DNA of 64,000 nucleotides from Cobetia amphilecti. Its GTDB lineage: Bacteria > Pseudomonadota > Gammaproteobacteria > Pseudomonadales > Halomonadaceae. The stretch lies in NCBI RefSeq assembly GCF_030010415.1, contig NZ_JASCSA010000015.1; one strand, written 5' to 3'. The notes under the pieces were generated by a model, which had not been told where the DNA came from, did no database searches, and worked only from the letters and a program-made list of their open reading frames with translations. Of this stretch, positions 15,447-24,699 are shown piece by piece. Numbering within the stretch: the first letter of the stretch is position 1; every line of letters begins with the position of its first letter. Position numbers and translations under genes: made by a program.

Positions 15447-16868
15447 TCAGGCTGCCTTGAGCAATTCCCCCAATGTCTGCATGGCGCGCTCTGACGCCGC
15501 GTCCCACGGGTGGCCGTAGCTTAAGCGAATGCAATGCTTGAAGCCCTGGGTGGCCGAGAAGATAGGCCCCGGCGCCAGACTGATGCCGTGGGCCAGCGCC
15601 TGTTGAAACAGGGCCAGCGAGTCGATGTGCTCGGGAAGCTCGCACCACAGGAAATAGCCCCCGTGGGGATGGGTGACGCGGGTGTCTTCTGGGAAGTAGC
15701 GATCAATGGCTGCCAGCATGGCCGTCTGCTGGGTCTCGAGCGCCAGGCGTAGCTTGCGCAGGTGGCGGTCGTAGCCGCCGTTCTGGAGGTAGTCGGCCAG
15801 GGCCACCTGGGCAGGCAGCGATGGCGAGATGGTCGTCATCAGCTTGAGGCGCGAAATCTCCCGGGTATGACGCCCCGCGGATATCCAGCCCACCCGATAG
15901 CCCGGCGCCAGGCACTTGGAGAACGACCCGCAGTGCATCACCAGGCCCTCGACATCCAGCGCCTTGACGGGTTGCGGGGGCGACACCTCGGCACGTTGAT
16001 CGAAATACAGTTCCGCGTAGACATCATCCTCCAGCATCGGCAGCTGATGACGGCAGAGCAGCGCGTACAGTTGGGCCTTGCGCGCATCGCTCAAGCTGGC
16101 ACCCAGCGGGTTCTGCAGATGGCTCATGAACCAGCAGGCCTTGATGGGCAGCGTCTCCAGACGATTCTCGAGCACCTCGAGATCAATCCCGTCGCGCGGG
16201 TGTACCGGAATTTCCACCGCGCGCAGCTTGAGCCGCTCAAGCACCTGAAGCGTGGCATAGAAGGCCGGCGCCTCGATGGCGACCAGGTCCCCGGGCTGGG
16301 TGACACATTGCAAGCCGAGGTTGAGCGCCTCCATGGCGCCATTGGTGATCACCAGCTCCTCTGTCGGCAGCTGCATGCCATTGACCATGTAGCGCTGAGC
16401 GATCTGTCGGCACAGGTCAGGATGGCCTGTGGTCATGTCGGAGATCACGGCATGCGAAGACAGCTGGCGCAGCCCACGCGTCATGCTGGTCGCAAGCCGC
16501 GCGAGCGGGAAGAGCTCCGGGCTCGGGAAGGCAGAGCCGAAGGGGACGGTATCGTTGTCGCGCAGTGAGCCCAGCACCGAGAACACCAGTTCACTGACAG
16601 CGACATCGGAAGGAGCTTGCTGCTGCAGGGCGACATGCGGCTCATCGAGTATCCGCGAGGCATTGTCACGCACGAAATACCCCGAGCGCGGCCGCGCACT
16701 GATCAGGCCCTGATTCTCCAGCAGGTAATACGCCTGAAAGACGGTAGAGGGGCTGATGCCATGCGCCTTGCTGGCCTGACGCACCGACGGCACGCGCTCA
16801 CCCGGTGCGAGAATGCCGGTACGAATCAGGTTGGAGATCTCGGCGGCAAAGCGTTCATAACGCTTCAT
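15447..16868 (-). CDS. MocR-type regulator (GntR domain fused to PLP aminotransferase fold)
   Basis: This 473-aa protein has an N-terminal GntR winged helix (residues about 5-70, with GILAPGERVPSVRQASKAHG and ISPSTVFQAYYLLENQGL) joined to a type I aminotransferase-like domain. The PLP lysine is in CGSFSKCLAPGYRVGW and the cofactor Asp/Tyr region reads MLEDDVYAELYFD. Such MocR proteins are transcription regulators that sense amino acids or PLP. There is no obvious target next to it, since the gene is co-directional with the integrase module and the cio genes, so its regulon is unknown. The ATG has AGGA upstream. Confidence 0.9.
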   Translation of the reverse strand: MKRYERFAAEISNLIRTGILAPGERVPSVRQASKAHGISPSTVFQAYYLLENQGLISARPRSGYFVRDNASRILDEPHVALQQQAPSDVAVSELVFSVLGSLRDNDTVPFGSAFPSPELFPLARLATSMTRGLRQLSSHAVISDMTTGHPDLCRQIAQRYMVNGMQLPTEELVITNGAMEALNLGLQCVTQPGDLVAIEAPAFYATLQVLERLKLRAVEIPVHPRDGIDLEVLENRLETLPIKACWFMSHLQNPLGASLSDARKAQLYALLCRHQLPMLEDDVYAELYFDQRAEVSPPQPVKALDVEGLVMHCGSFSKCLAPGYRVGWISAGRHTREISRLKLMTTISPSLPAQVALADYLQNGGYDRHLRKLRLALETQQTAMLAAIDRYFPEDTRVTHPHGGYFLWCELPEHIDSLALFQQALAHGISLAPGPIFSATQGFKHCIRLSYGHPWDAASERAMQTLGELLKAA

Positions 16869-17052
16869 GAAAAAGTCCTGATGAGATTGGGCGACACATG
16901 TTACTCACACGATGAATCCAGGGAGAGCAGACTACCTAAATTCATCCAGCGTCACTATATTGGGCGCGCTCGTTAAGTGGTGTGTGATGCCATGATTCAA
17001 CTTGTGTAAGGCTTGCAGAGCAGGAGGTTTCTGAAGAGACGTGGTGCTGTCT

Positions 17053-19752
17053 TTATTGCGCGTGGGAGATCCAGGGCGTAATCGCCTGGGTGTACTTACT
17101 GGCGCGCCGCATGGCCTGACGATGCAGGTACTCCAGACTATGGGCATAGTGCGTCAATGTCTGCTCCGGTGTGCGGTGGCCGATCCAGATGGCGAGTTGA
17201 TACAGCAACATGCCACGCTCCCGGCTATCTTCCCCGGCATAGCCCTGAACTCCCTCAAGAAAGCGTTTCAGGGGCGCTTTTTGCAAGCCCCAGGAGCCGT
17301 GCTCCTGCAAGTCATCGAGAATGTCTCGATTCTGCGCTGCTTCAAGTCGGATCAGCCACCAACTGACAGCAGCGTGACGCAACGAGTGAAAGTCGATAGC
17401 GTTTCCCACCACACCTCTCATGGCGTCGATCGCTGGGGTGATCAGGCCGGCGTGATTGAAGGCCAGACCGCTGTTGCTCGGGCCGAACAAAGCGATGTCA
17501 GAGAGGGCTGAAGTGGGGAAGCATCGCCGCCGATAAATCCACCACGCTGCCAACAACTGAATATCCTCTAAGGATGTCAGAAGGTGCAGCGGCAGTACGC
17601 GCCGTGCCGCAGGGGTCTTTCCGCCACGAATATAAACGCGGCACTCAATCTCTGGCAATGAACTCAGCTGCTCACTCAACGCCTCGTGAATGGTCTCCAT
17701 CTCATGCGATGCAGGAGGTGAGAGCTCTGTGTCAGATAGCGCCGGTAAGGGGGTGGCCGGGCATTGATCCTCCAACCAGTGCTCGAGCGAGAAGGTTCCC
17801 TGAGGACATTCGATGCGAATGTCTCGTAGCGTCAGGGCGCAGACTTCGCTGGCGCGCATCCCCCCGTGAAAGCCAAGGGCTATGCTGAGCCATTGCATGG
17901 TGGCATCAGGCGTTGTATCGGGCTTGGAGAGAAGATGGCCCCGTACCTTTTCCATCTGTCTCAGGGTGGCGAAATGAATTCGTTTGGCGCTGGGAGCTTT
18001 ATTGTTGCCTGATATCGGGGGCTCGACGTCCAGCAGTACTCCCATACTGTGCATGAAGCGGATGAGTTGCCCCATATTGCCAAGAAAGCTCTGTGTCGTG
18101 CTGGCAGACCAGCCCATATCGTGTGGCACACACCAGCACATTTCCTGAGCACTGTCGTTGTCCCATTCCTGGATATCGATCGACAAGGCGTAGTCCGCCA
18201 TCGCCATCGGCAAGCTGCGAGACAGGTAGGTGTGCAATGAGCTGACGCGAAGCATGCGAGTCACGCGCAGATCGTGGAGCCAATAGAGCACCATGGCCGG
18301 ATAGCTATGGCGGATACCCATGAGTTTGGTGAGACGCCTGCTTGTCTCGAGTAACAGAGCCTCCAGGCGCCCTCTGACCTTCTCGTCGCTTGTCTTGCGC
18401 AGATAATCAGAGGAAATGACACCGATCCATTGCTTGATGATACGTCTTGCAGAAGGAAGCCAGTCAATTGACCAGAAAGCTCCGCTAATCAAGCGCTGCC
18501 CCGGAGGTTGTGTCAGCACGGTTGGGGGATATGGAGCCTTCGTTTCTGACGCCTCGGCTGCGAAAAGATCCACGGTGCTCATCTTGTCGTCATTCGCCAC
18601 AGGCTCATGCTGGCGGTCGATGGAATGAGCCGCCATGACGGGGCTGGGAGGAGGGGCCTCCAGCCGAGCGAAATACGAGTGGGGCTCATAAAGCCCTTGG
18701 GCGCTACTGTAGGGAATCGGATAGCGATTGAACTGACTCACCCAATAGCCTGGCAACCCTCCTAGTACTGCGGCATGGGGCAATGCTCTCAACAGAGTCG
18801 TTAGTTTTAGCGTCCGGCGTTCCTCGATCGTCAGGGGCAGTGTGGTGACCAGGGACGCCAGCTCCTGTCTCATGCGACCCTTGACGCTGCGAATCCGCTC
18901 GGTAATCGAGAGAGGTTCGTCTTCCGGCCTCTCGGCCAGTAACCATTTGTCCTTGGCGGCGGCGGGTTTCTTGGCTCTCAGTGTCTTGAATGCTGTCGCC
19001 AGTGTCGACTCCAATGGCAGACGGTAGGCCGTCAGGTGAGACGACATGATCCGTGGTGGGGTCGAGTGAGCAGGGATCCAGACCCACTCATTAGGGGTAT
19101 TTCGATCACCCTCGAAGTGACGGCGCGTGAGGCAGGCCAATGTGACCAGAATAACTTGTTGCCCCAGCCCTGCACGCACGCCGAGCTCTACGGCAGCGCG
19201 TAGCAGGGGAAAGTCAACGCCGGAACGACGTAGCTCGCGGATGATCGGCAAGACCCTTGCCGTGCTGGCCAGTGCCTTCGCATCCATTGGCAGCACGCTT
19301 TTGCGCCTGGCTAGCGTGGGCCACTGTGGCAGCATCGCCAGGACTCCCGGGCTTTGATTGACCTCCTCCAGAAAGTGGCCGATGACGCCGTAGGCTTCGC
19401 GACGCCCTATCGGGCGACGATGGTGCACGCTTCTCCACCGCATCAGTTCCTCGACCATGGCTTCGGCTTGCGTGTAGTCGAGTGCCAGCGTAATGCTCCC
19501 GGCCTCTGCTGGTACATCGTTGGCTGGTTGGCGCTTGGCGTGACGCTCGAGCCAATACAGAAGGTGCAGGCTTTGCTGGCGTTGCCTGCCCTTGATTCGA
19601 TCAAGTCGGCGCTCCTCCCATCGCCGCCAAAGCTCTTGCATGTGGTGGGTTTTCATGAACTTTAGGTGCAAGTCAGGATCGGGGCGGGTCAGTAATCGGG
19701 TTACTGGAGCATCCTTTTCACGAGCAATGGAAAATATCCAGTCTCCGCTCAT
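17053..19752 (-). CDS. Large tyrosine recombinase (899 aa) of a multi-recombinase module
   Basis: This 899-aa protein has a C-terminal tyrosine-recombinase catalytic domain (about residues 620-890). The catalytic residues can all be placed: Arg in GGMRASEVCAL, a Lys in IRGGKTPAARRVLP, His-x-x-Arg in FHSLRHAAVSWW, and the Gly-His and Tyr in AIWIGHRTPEQTLTHYAHS. The roughly 600-residue N-terminal part is far larger than in phage or Xer integrases and is not recognised. The gene overlaps the upstream 813-aa gene by four bases and is last in the operon. Its base composition is less GC-rich than the flanking chromosome, consistent with acquisition. It probably cuts and joins DNA together with its partners. 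Confidence 0.85.
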   Translation of the reverse strand: MSGDWIFSIAREKDAPVTRLLTRPDPDLHLKFMKTHHMQELWRRWEERRLDRIKGRQRQQSLHLLYWLERHAKRQPANDVPAEAGSITLALDYTQAEAMVEELMRWRSVHHRRPIGRREAYGVIGHFLEEVNQSPGVLAMLPQWPTLARRKSVLPMDAKALASTARVLPIIRELRRSGVDFPLLRAAVELGVRAGLGQQVILVTLACLTRRHFEGDRNTPNEWVWIPAHSTPPRIMSSHLTAYRLPLESTLATAFKTLRAKKPAAAKDKWLLAERPEDEPLSITERIRSVKGRMRQELASLVTTLPLTIEERRTLKLTTLLRALPHAAVLGGLPGYWVSQFNRYPIPYSSAQGLYEPHSYFARLEAPPPSPVMAAHSIDRQHEPVANDDKMSTVDLFAAEASETKAPYPPTVLTQPPGQRLISGAFWSIDWLPSARRIIKQWIGVISSDYLRKTSDEKVRGRLEALLLETSRRLTKLMGIRHSYPAMVLYWLHDLRVTRMLRVSSLHTYLSRSLPMAMADYALSIDIQEWDNDSAQEMCWCVPHDMGWSASTTQSFLGNMGQLIRFMHSMGVLLDVEPPISGNNKAPSAKRIHFATLRQMEKVRGHLLSKPDTTPDATMQWLSIALGFHGGMRASEVCALTLRDIRIECPQGTFSLEHWLEDQCPATPLPALSDTELSPPASHEMETIHEALSEQLSSLPEIECRVYIRGGKTPAARRVLPLHLLTSLEDIQLLAAWWIYRRRCFPTSALSDIALFGPSNSGLAFNHAGLITPAIDAMRGVVGNAIDFHSLRHAAVSWWLIRLEAAQNRDILDDLQEHGSWGLQKAPLKRFLEGVQGYAGEDSRERGMLLYQLAIWIGHRTPEQTLTHYAHSLEYLHRQAMRRASKYTQAITPWISHAQ

Positions 19753-22190
19753 GGCAAATCCTTGAGAGGTAGTACCCTTATCCTCAACTCCTCGGACAAG
19801 CCCCCCAAGAGGCGTTGCATCTCGGGTGGTAGGCAGAGGTTGCTGGCATAGGGGGCGTGACGCTGCTGGCCGCGTTTGACATGGCCCAGCAGCATATCCA
19901 GCGTGTTCGCTTTCATTCGGCCATCAAGTGTCTGGGCGACGAAATGACGCGGGGCGTTATCGGGCAGTGCCAGCAGGGTATCGAGTGCACTGCGTGATGA
20001 TGTGGTCAGCTGCGGTGCCTGATGGCGTGCGCTGATCCAGTCTCGCATGTAGGTCTGTCGGAAAGGCTTTGCTGTCAGGTTGAGGCTCGCCCTGCGCCTC
20101 GACCACCACATGGCCAGTGCCTCCTCGTTTTCAGGCCATGACAGCCAAGTCTTTCCCTTTCGTGGCCAGTTTTGACGCCAAGCGGTCTGCCACGCCTCTA
20201 GGGTATCGAGGTTCTGGCAAACCGGGAGAGGTAGCGGTATTACCCGGCTTTCTCTGTAGTGCCCCGAATCCTTGTCAGCGACCCAAAGCAGACGTCCACG
20301 CCGAGACATTCGCGTAGTGGGGCCTATCGGGCGCAGTCCTGCTGTCAACTGAACGCCCAGGAGCGTGTAGCAGCAAAGGGCGCTATTGAGTTCGATCAAG
20401 GCCGAGCAGACATCTTGCGAATGACTTTGCGTACGGGCGGCTTTGGGGAAGTCAGAAAGGCCAGCTTGCACCAGATCATATAAGCCCTTCAGTGCCTCTC
20501 TGGCCGTATGGAGCGTCGGTGTCACGCTCGAGCCCAAGGCCGTGATGGCTTGTGTCTCATTGGGAAGTGCAACCGCTTTCTTTGGTGTTGCGATTCCCCA
20601 CCATTCAAGCGACGCGTTCATGAGCCGCTGTAGCTCACGCATGGGCATCTTGCGGTAAGCGGCAGGCGCTGCCGTTTTCAGACTGAGTTCCCCGTTAAGC
20701 CACTCTGCTTCGATATCCGTCTTCGCCATGCCGAGAATGTGATGCCGCGCGGCTCTGACAACGCGCTGAGCCGTGGGGGTGGTGCCAGTGTCTGACCTCA
20801 TGTGTTGCACCAGCTGGCGATTGAGCAGCGTCAGGGTCTTTATCAGAGGCTGAGTTGTCGCATCACTCAATTGATTGAGTGATGCCGCGAGGGTGTCCGG
20901 TAGCCGTAGAGAGAGTGGTGGACTGCCTGACGGTGCATGAATGACGGGGACGTAGAGTGTCCTACTTTCAGCAACCCACTGCAGCGGTTGACCACGCGAT
21001 ACCGCCGTAGTGCGGAGCAGCGCTTCCTGCGCTACATCCGTCACACGCATCTGGCTGAGACGCACGGGGGCAATACCAGTCGCGAGTACAAGCTGCACCA
21101 GCAGTTTGGCATCAGGCGGCAGAGGTAATGCCAGTATCCTGCGGATCTGCCCCTGAGTCGTGGCGAAAGTCGACAGACTCCCCAGGCTCTGCGCGATAGA
21201 GGTTTGTTGACGCTTGCGAGCGATTACCCTGCAATCTTCCGGTGTCAGCAGGCTGTCCCCCTTGCGATAGAAGGGGGCTTCCTCTTCTTGCTGGTGTGAG
21301 ACGCTGTCTCGTTCGAGGCTGGCATCCTCGTCCCCGTCCGGGCGCAGTGGTGCATCGAGTGTCTCAGGTAGTTCAGGGCTGGAGGCAACAGGCGAGAAGT
21401 TGTGCTTGAAAGTGTCTTGAAAAAAGACAGAGCGTTGCGGGCTTCTTTTCGTGTAGCGCGCGCGTCGAGTTCCAAGGGCTGGATTACCGGAGAGCAGTTC
21501 ATAGGCTCGATTCAAACGGTTATAAAGCTTCGACTTATCGTTCGCCAGCCAGGGCATGCTTTTCCAGGCACTGAGCAACGAGAGACTGGCAGAATGACTC
21601 CATACGATCGGGTGCTGCCAACGTGGCAACATGTACCTCAATGCGATGCGTAACGTCGACAGATGTTGGTAATAGATACTGGGATCGACAAGAGGGCCTG
21701 AGTGGTAACCCGCCATGTCGCGCAGGGCGAGGCGAATCAATCGTCGATTGTGCTCAATGGGAGACTGCTCGCCATTGTTTGGCAAGAATGCGAGGTAGGG
21801 TGTTGAGGCTGTACCGTGGCGTGCAATCTGTGATGCCTGAGTTGCGATATCTGTTCGCACCATGGTGGGGCCGAATTTGTCGGGAAAGGTCAGGTGACTA
21901 TGTAAGGGATGGCTCTGACGTATTGTCTGTAAAGGGCCCGGCTCAAGTGGGAGAAGCCTCAGGAGCTTGCTAATGAGGTCAAGCAATTCAGGATCGTTCT
22001 CATCCTGCGCATGAATCTGAGCGGATATCCAGAGGTCCGCTTGGCTGCAGGGGGGGAGGTTGCGCTGAAGAAACGGCCATAAGTGCCTTTCCTCTGACGC
22101 TGACAATACTCGGTCACCCAGTTGATCTGCCCATTGGCGGAGTATTGTCTCGGGGAGCCACGTCTTGCTCTCGAGAGTGTCATGCGTCAT
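19749..22190 (-). CDS. Divergent tyrosine-recombinase-like protein (813 aa)
   Basis: This 813-aa protein shows a recombinase-like C-terminal half but weaker catalytic motifs. A putative first Arg lies in TAGLRPIGPTTRMSRRG, and LLGHVKRGQQRHAPY recalls the Gly-His...Tyr end. The His-x-x-Arg box is replaced by something like FRQTYMRDW, so at least one catalytic residue is not in its usual form. It may be a non-catalytic or specialised subunit. The middle (LVQLVLATGIAPVRLSQMRV) resembles a second degenerate core. Overlaps of four bases on both sides tie it to the 270-aa and 899-aa genes. Exact function is unknown. Confidence 0.68.
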   Translation of the reverse strand: MTHDTLESKTWLPETILRQWADQLGDRVLSASEERHLWPFLQRNLPPCSQADLWISAQIHAQDENDPELLDLISKLLRLLPLEPGPLQTIRQSHPLHSHLTFPDKFGPTMVRTDIATQASQIARHGTASTPYLAFLPNNGEQSPIEHNRRLIRLALRDMAGYHSGPLVDPSIYYQHLSTLRIALRYMLPRWQHPIVWSHSASLSLLSAWKSMPWLANDKSKLYNRLNRAYELLSGNPALGTRRARYTKRSPQRSVFFQDTFKHNFSPVASSPELPETLDAPLRPDGDEDASLERDSVSHQQEEEAPFYRKGDSLLTPEDCRVIARKRQQTSIAQSLGSLSTFATTQGQIRRILALPLPPDAKLLVQLVLATGIAPVRLSQMRVTDVAQEALLRTTAVSRGQPLQWVAESRTLYVPVIHAPSGSPPLSLRLPDTLAASLNQLSDATTQPLIKTLTLLNRQLVQHMRSDTGTTPTAQRVVRAARHHILGMAKTDIEAEWLNGELSLKTAAPAAYRKMPMRELQRLMNASLEWWGIATPKKAVALPNETQAITALGSSVTPTLHTAREALKGLYDLVQAGLSDFPKAARTQSHSQDVCSALIELNSALCCYTLLGVQLTAGLRPIGPTTRMSRRGRLLWVADKDSGHYRESRVIPLPLPVCQNLDTLEAWQTAWRQNWPRKGKTWLSWPENEEALAMWWSRRRASLNLTAKPFRQTYMRDWISARHQAPQLTTSSRSALDTLLALPDNAPRHFVAQTLDGRMKANTLDMLLGHVKRGQQRHAPYASNLCLPPEMQRLLGGLSEELRIRVLPLKDLP

Positions 22191-22999
22191 GACGAGGAGC
22201 TCTCTGTGTCGTCCTGCTGATCGTCAAACAGATCGCCGATCTTCTGGTTGGCCACCTGAGGCTTGCAAGTCGGTGAGGGGGCGGGATTCACTGTGTCCGG
22301 GGGTGTGCTCAGCGCTTTTTGCCATCGGGGCGGCGTTGTCGGCTTAGACGCTGGGGGAGTGATAGTCGCTGAGGTTGGTGCCTCCTTTTGTGCCTCGTTC
22401 TCCCGTTTTGTCGCGGTAGAGGGTGACTCTGACACCACGGGCTCATCGTCGGGACTACGCTGCCCTTTCGGGCTATGAGCGCGTTGCAGCGTACTCTTGG
22501 CCCAGCGTCCTTGGGTCAAGATCATGAGGCTCTTGATATCCAGGGTGGGTTTCGATAACCCGAATACGATGCGAGCCAGTTTCTCTTCCAGTCCAGGCTT
22601 TTCGTTGAGCTGCTTGATGAAGGCTCGGGCGTCCATCACGTGTGAGGTATTGAAAAGCTCCTGGGGCAGTACCTCTGACAGGTAGCGCAACACCTCCAGC
22701 TCCTCATAGGTGAGGGTTTGCCGATCCACCTCGAAAACCTGAATGGAATGGAAGTTCTCGAGAGTGAGTCCACTTAATTGGCGCAAGAGCGTCCCATTGT
22801 TGAGCAACTCAGCATGGCCCTGAGCACTGACAAGCACGATGGGTAGGTGCCGGAGCAGAACACGCTTGTGAGATATCGTTGCGCCTTTGCGCGAGGGGGG
22901 AAGGTGGATGAGATCGCCAAGGGAGCGTCGTGAACGACTCCGTAACTTGCCTGAGATGACAAACTCAGCCTCAGGTAGTGGGGCGTAGGTATCGGTCAT
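22187..22999 (-). CDS. Unknown accessory protein (270 aa) of the recombinase module
   Basis: I do not recognise this family. The first 165 residues look folded, with LGDLIHLPPSRKGATI and a helical part (LTYEELEVLRYLSEVLPQEL, then FNTSHVMDARAFIKQLNEKP). The last 100 residues are rich in Pro, Thr, Ser and charged residues and are probably disordered. It has no recombinase motif, signal peptide or membrane helix. It is the first gene of the overlapping three-gene operon, with AAGGAGGGA before the ATG, and could be a DNA-bending or directionality factor; that is a guess from position only. Confidence 0.78.
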   Translation of the reverse strand: MTDTYAPLPEAEFVISGKLRSRSRRSLGDLIHLPPSRKGATISHKRVLLRHLPIVLVSAQGHAELLNNGTLLRQLSGLTLENFHSIQVFEVDRQTLTYEELEVLRYLSEVLPQELFNTSHVMDARAFIKQLNEKPGLEEKLARIVFGLSKPTLDIKSLMILTQGRWAKSTLQRAHSPKGQRSPDDEPVVSESPSTATKRENEAQKEAPTSATITPPASKPTTPPRWQKALSTPPDTVNPAPSPTCKPQVANQKIGDLFDDQQDDTESSSS

Positions 23000-23114
23000 G
23001 ATCCCTCCTTGGTGTCTTATTAATTACCTCATCCTTATAGTAGGATAAATATCACCTCATTGGTGTCCATGGAAGTGCTACCGTCCTTGGCAGCGCTTTT
23101 CAGAGTGCGAGCTA
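23000..23114 (-). promoter_or_regulatory. Promoter/operator region of the recombinase operon
   Basis: This AT-rich spacer contains a palindrome at 23031-23046 (ATCCT-tatagt-AGGAT), a CACC-N5-GGTG inverted repeat at 23053-23065, and the direct repeat TTGGTGTC at 23009-23016 and 23060-23067. These look like operator elements for the operon starting at 22999. The binding protein is unknown; one of the module's own proteins is a reasonable candidate. Confidence 0.5.
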
Positions 23115-24107
23115 TCAAAAGATGTCGTTGCCCGGGTCATGCATGTCATCCGCCATGCGAATGTAGCGTTCGAAGGTTTTCTGGTCCCGGTGTCCGCTGA
23201 TGCGCTTTATCTGTTGGTCGCTCTTCCCGCGGAGATGTGCTTCGGTAATGAAGCCAGCACGAAAGCTGTGGGTCGTGAAGCCTTCCTCTGCTAGACCCGC
23301 CCGTATGAGCGCCTGTTTGAGAAGGTTGCTGAAGGTGACGGGATGCATTCTGCCGGCTCCCAGCCCGCCTCCCTGATCAATGGATCGATATAAGGCACCT
23401 CGCTGAATACCGCTCCGCTCCAACCAGGCTTCCAGCAGACTCACCGGACAGCAACGACCGCCCGCAGGATTACGGGGAAGCGTCTTTTGCTCGATCCGTC
23501 CGCTTTGATTGGTTTTACTGTGGCGCAACGTGATCACGATACCGCCATCACGCCACTCGATATCCTCCCTGTAGAGTGCGACCACCTCACTGGAGCGAAA
23601 CGCTCCGTAGAAACACAGACAGAACATGCTGGCATTACGTAAATCCCGCGGTGACTCGAGATCCAGCGCATTCAGCAGCTGTTGTAAATGATGGAGTCGC
23701 AATGCGGGCGCTTGACGTTGCCGTCCATCACTCTTGCGATGAATCCCCTTCAATACGCCCTTCACTTCCAGGCTCAGGGTGGGAGAGGGCAACTGCATGT
23801 AAACATGCCAGGTGCCCAGCGAGCTGGCATGGCGGGAAATCGTGGCAGGCTTGCGGCCTTTGATATGCAACTCGGCCAGATAATTGGCAACTTGCTGGGC
23901 AGTGGCGGGGAGTGAGTAGCCGGCTTTCAAGAAGCCTCGAATATCTGATCGGAATGCCAGAATCGTGTTCTTGGCCATGCTGTCAGACAGCAATCGTCTG
24001 GCAGCGCGTGACAATTCCATATCGCCTGTCAGTGCATGGCTATCTTCCATGTCGGACCATGACGACACATCGGTGGGCAGGCCTGCGGCCTTCTTCTTAG
24101 GCGACAT
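23115..24107 (-). CDS. XerC/D-like tyrosine recombinase (330 aa)
   Basis: This 330-aa site-specific integrase has an N-terminal SAM-like core-binding domain (residues about 30-125, with ILAFRSDIRGFLKAGYSLPA) and a full catalytic domain. The Arg is in FYGAFRSSEVVALY, the Lys in RHSKTNQSG, His-x-x-Arg in FTTHSFRAGFIT and Gly-His...Tyr in RISGHRDQKTFERYIR. The ATG has AAGGAGG upstream. It is 115 bp upstream of the 270-813-899 operon in the same direction. The mixture of a small Xer-like enzyme with two very large recombinase-like proteins suggests a dedicated mobile-island integration module. Confidence 0.9.
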   Translation of the reverse strand: MSPKKKAAGLPTDVSSWSDMEDSHALTGDMELSRAARRLLSDSMAKNTILAFRSDIRGFLKAGYSLPATAQQVANYLAELHIKGRKPATISRHASSLGTWHVYMQLPSPTLSLEVKGVLKGIHRKSDGRQRQAPALRLHHLQQLLNALDLESPRDLRNASMFCLCFYGAFRSSEVVALYREDIEWRDGGIVITLRHSKTNQSGRIEQKTLPRNPAGGRCCPVSLLEAWLERSGIQRGALYRSIDQGGGLGAGRMHPVTFSNLLKQALIRAGLAEEGFTTHSFRAGFITEAHLRGKSDQQIKRISGHRDQKTFERYIRMADDMHDPGNDIF

Positions 24108-24548
24108 GATTTCCTCCTTGCGATGTGGCTGAGCAGAAGGAAGGAAGACACATTGAGGCTGTTCGCTTTACACCGAAGAGTGAAGGAATACATGGCAGTG
24201 GGATGATCATGAAGTACCTCGATTAGCAGGCAGTATCTGACGCCGGTTCGGTGGCGCCTCTTGTCCTGCGGAGTCGCTTGCAGGCAACTCCCACGCTATC
24301 GAGCTTCGTGAAGCTGGGAAGGCAATTTTCAGTGGGCCGATGGCTGTAATCCTGCAGTCTATATAACAGGTGCCACTCTTGTTCGAGGGGAACGAGATAA
24401 CACAGGTGAGGGAAGTATGACTGGCATGACATATCGCCTGTGTTCGATGTGTCGTTAGGTAGGACTGCACCAGTAAGCGACACAGCACTTAGAAGAAGGA
24501 TTTCAACTCGCCATGTGGCAGAGCACAGACCAAGAAAATTGCGAAAGA
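24108..24548. other. Gene-free spacer between the recombinase module and the urea locus
   Basis: No coding region could be supported here. It is lower in GC than the urea genes. An 8-bp inverted repeat (AACACAGG at about 24399 and CCTGTGTT at about 24438) was seen without a clear role. A module boundary or attachment site could lie here, but I found no direct repeat shared convincingly with the other side (16869-17052). Confidence 0.4.
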
Positions 24549-24563
24549 TCACCAGGTTGGTGC
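24549..24563. promoter_or_regulatory. Upstream NtrC-type enhancer site
   Basis: The sequence TCACC-aggtt-GGTGC is one mismatch from a symmetric NtrC site. Its centre is 41 bp (about four helical turns) from the perfect site at 24589-24605, so both would face the same side of the DNA. Confidence 0.6.
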
Positions 24564-24588
24564 GCATGGAAAGAGGTATATGTTTCTA

Positions 24589-24605
24589 TGCACCTGATTG
24601 GTGCA
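24589..24605. promoter_or_regulatory. Perfect NtrC-type enhancer palindrome
   Basis: TGCACC-tgatt-GGTGCA is a perfect inverted repeat matching the NtrC half-site (GCAC...GTGC). It lies about 110 bp upstream of the transcription start predicted for the sigma54 promoter, the usual distance for NtrC enhancers. This links the urea operon to nitrogen limitation. Confidence 0.8.
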
Positions 24606-24683
24606 CTCAGGATATTTAATTCTCTAACGAAAAATAGTGGTGGCGGTGGAATGTACTAAGCAAGTCGGCCCTATGCCATTGAT

Positions 24684-24699
24684 TGGCATATCGATTGCA
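24684..24699 (+). promoter_or_regulatory. Sigma54 (-24/-12) promoter of the urt-ure operon
   Basis: TTGGCATATCGATTGCA matches the sigma54 consensus, with GG at 24685-24686 and GC at 24697-24698, exactly ten bases between. A transcription start about 12 bases downstream (near 24710) would fall before the GTG start of urtA at 24746 and after the first in-frame ATG at 24683, which rules out that ATG. Confidence 0.82.

Noticed and set aside
17053..24107. Assigning the recombinase module directly to the gamma-mobile-trio, GInt or RIT families
   Set aside because: The idea fits, but gene order, number and sizes could not be matched from memory. A profile search is needed, so no family name was given.
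24399..24445. AACACAGG/CCTGTGTT inverted repeat as an attachment site
   Set aside because: Arms are short with a 31-base spacer and have no copy on the other side of the recombinase module.
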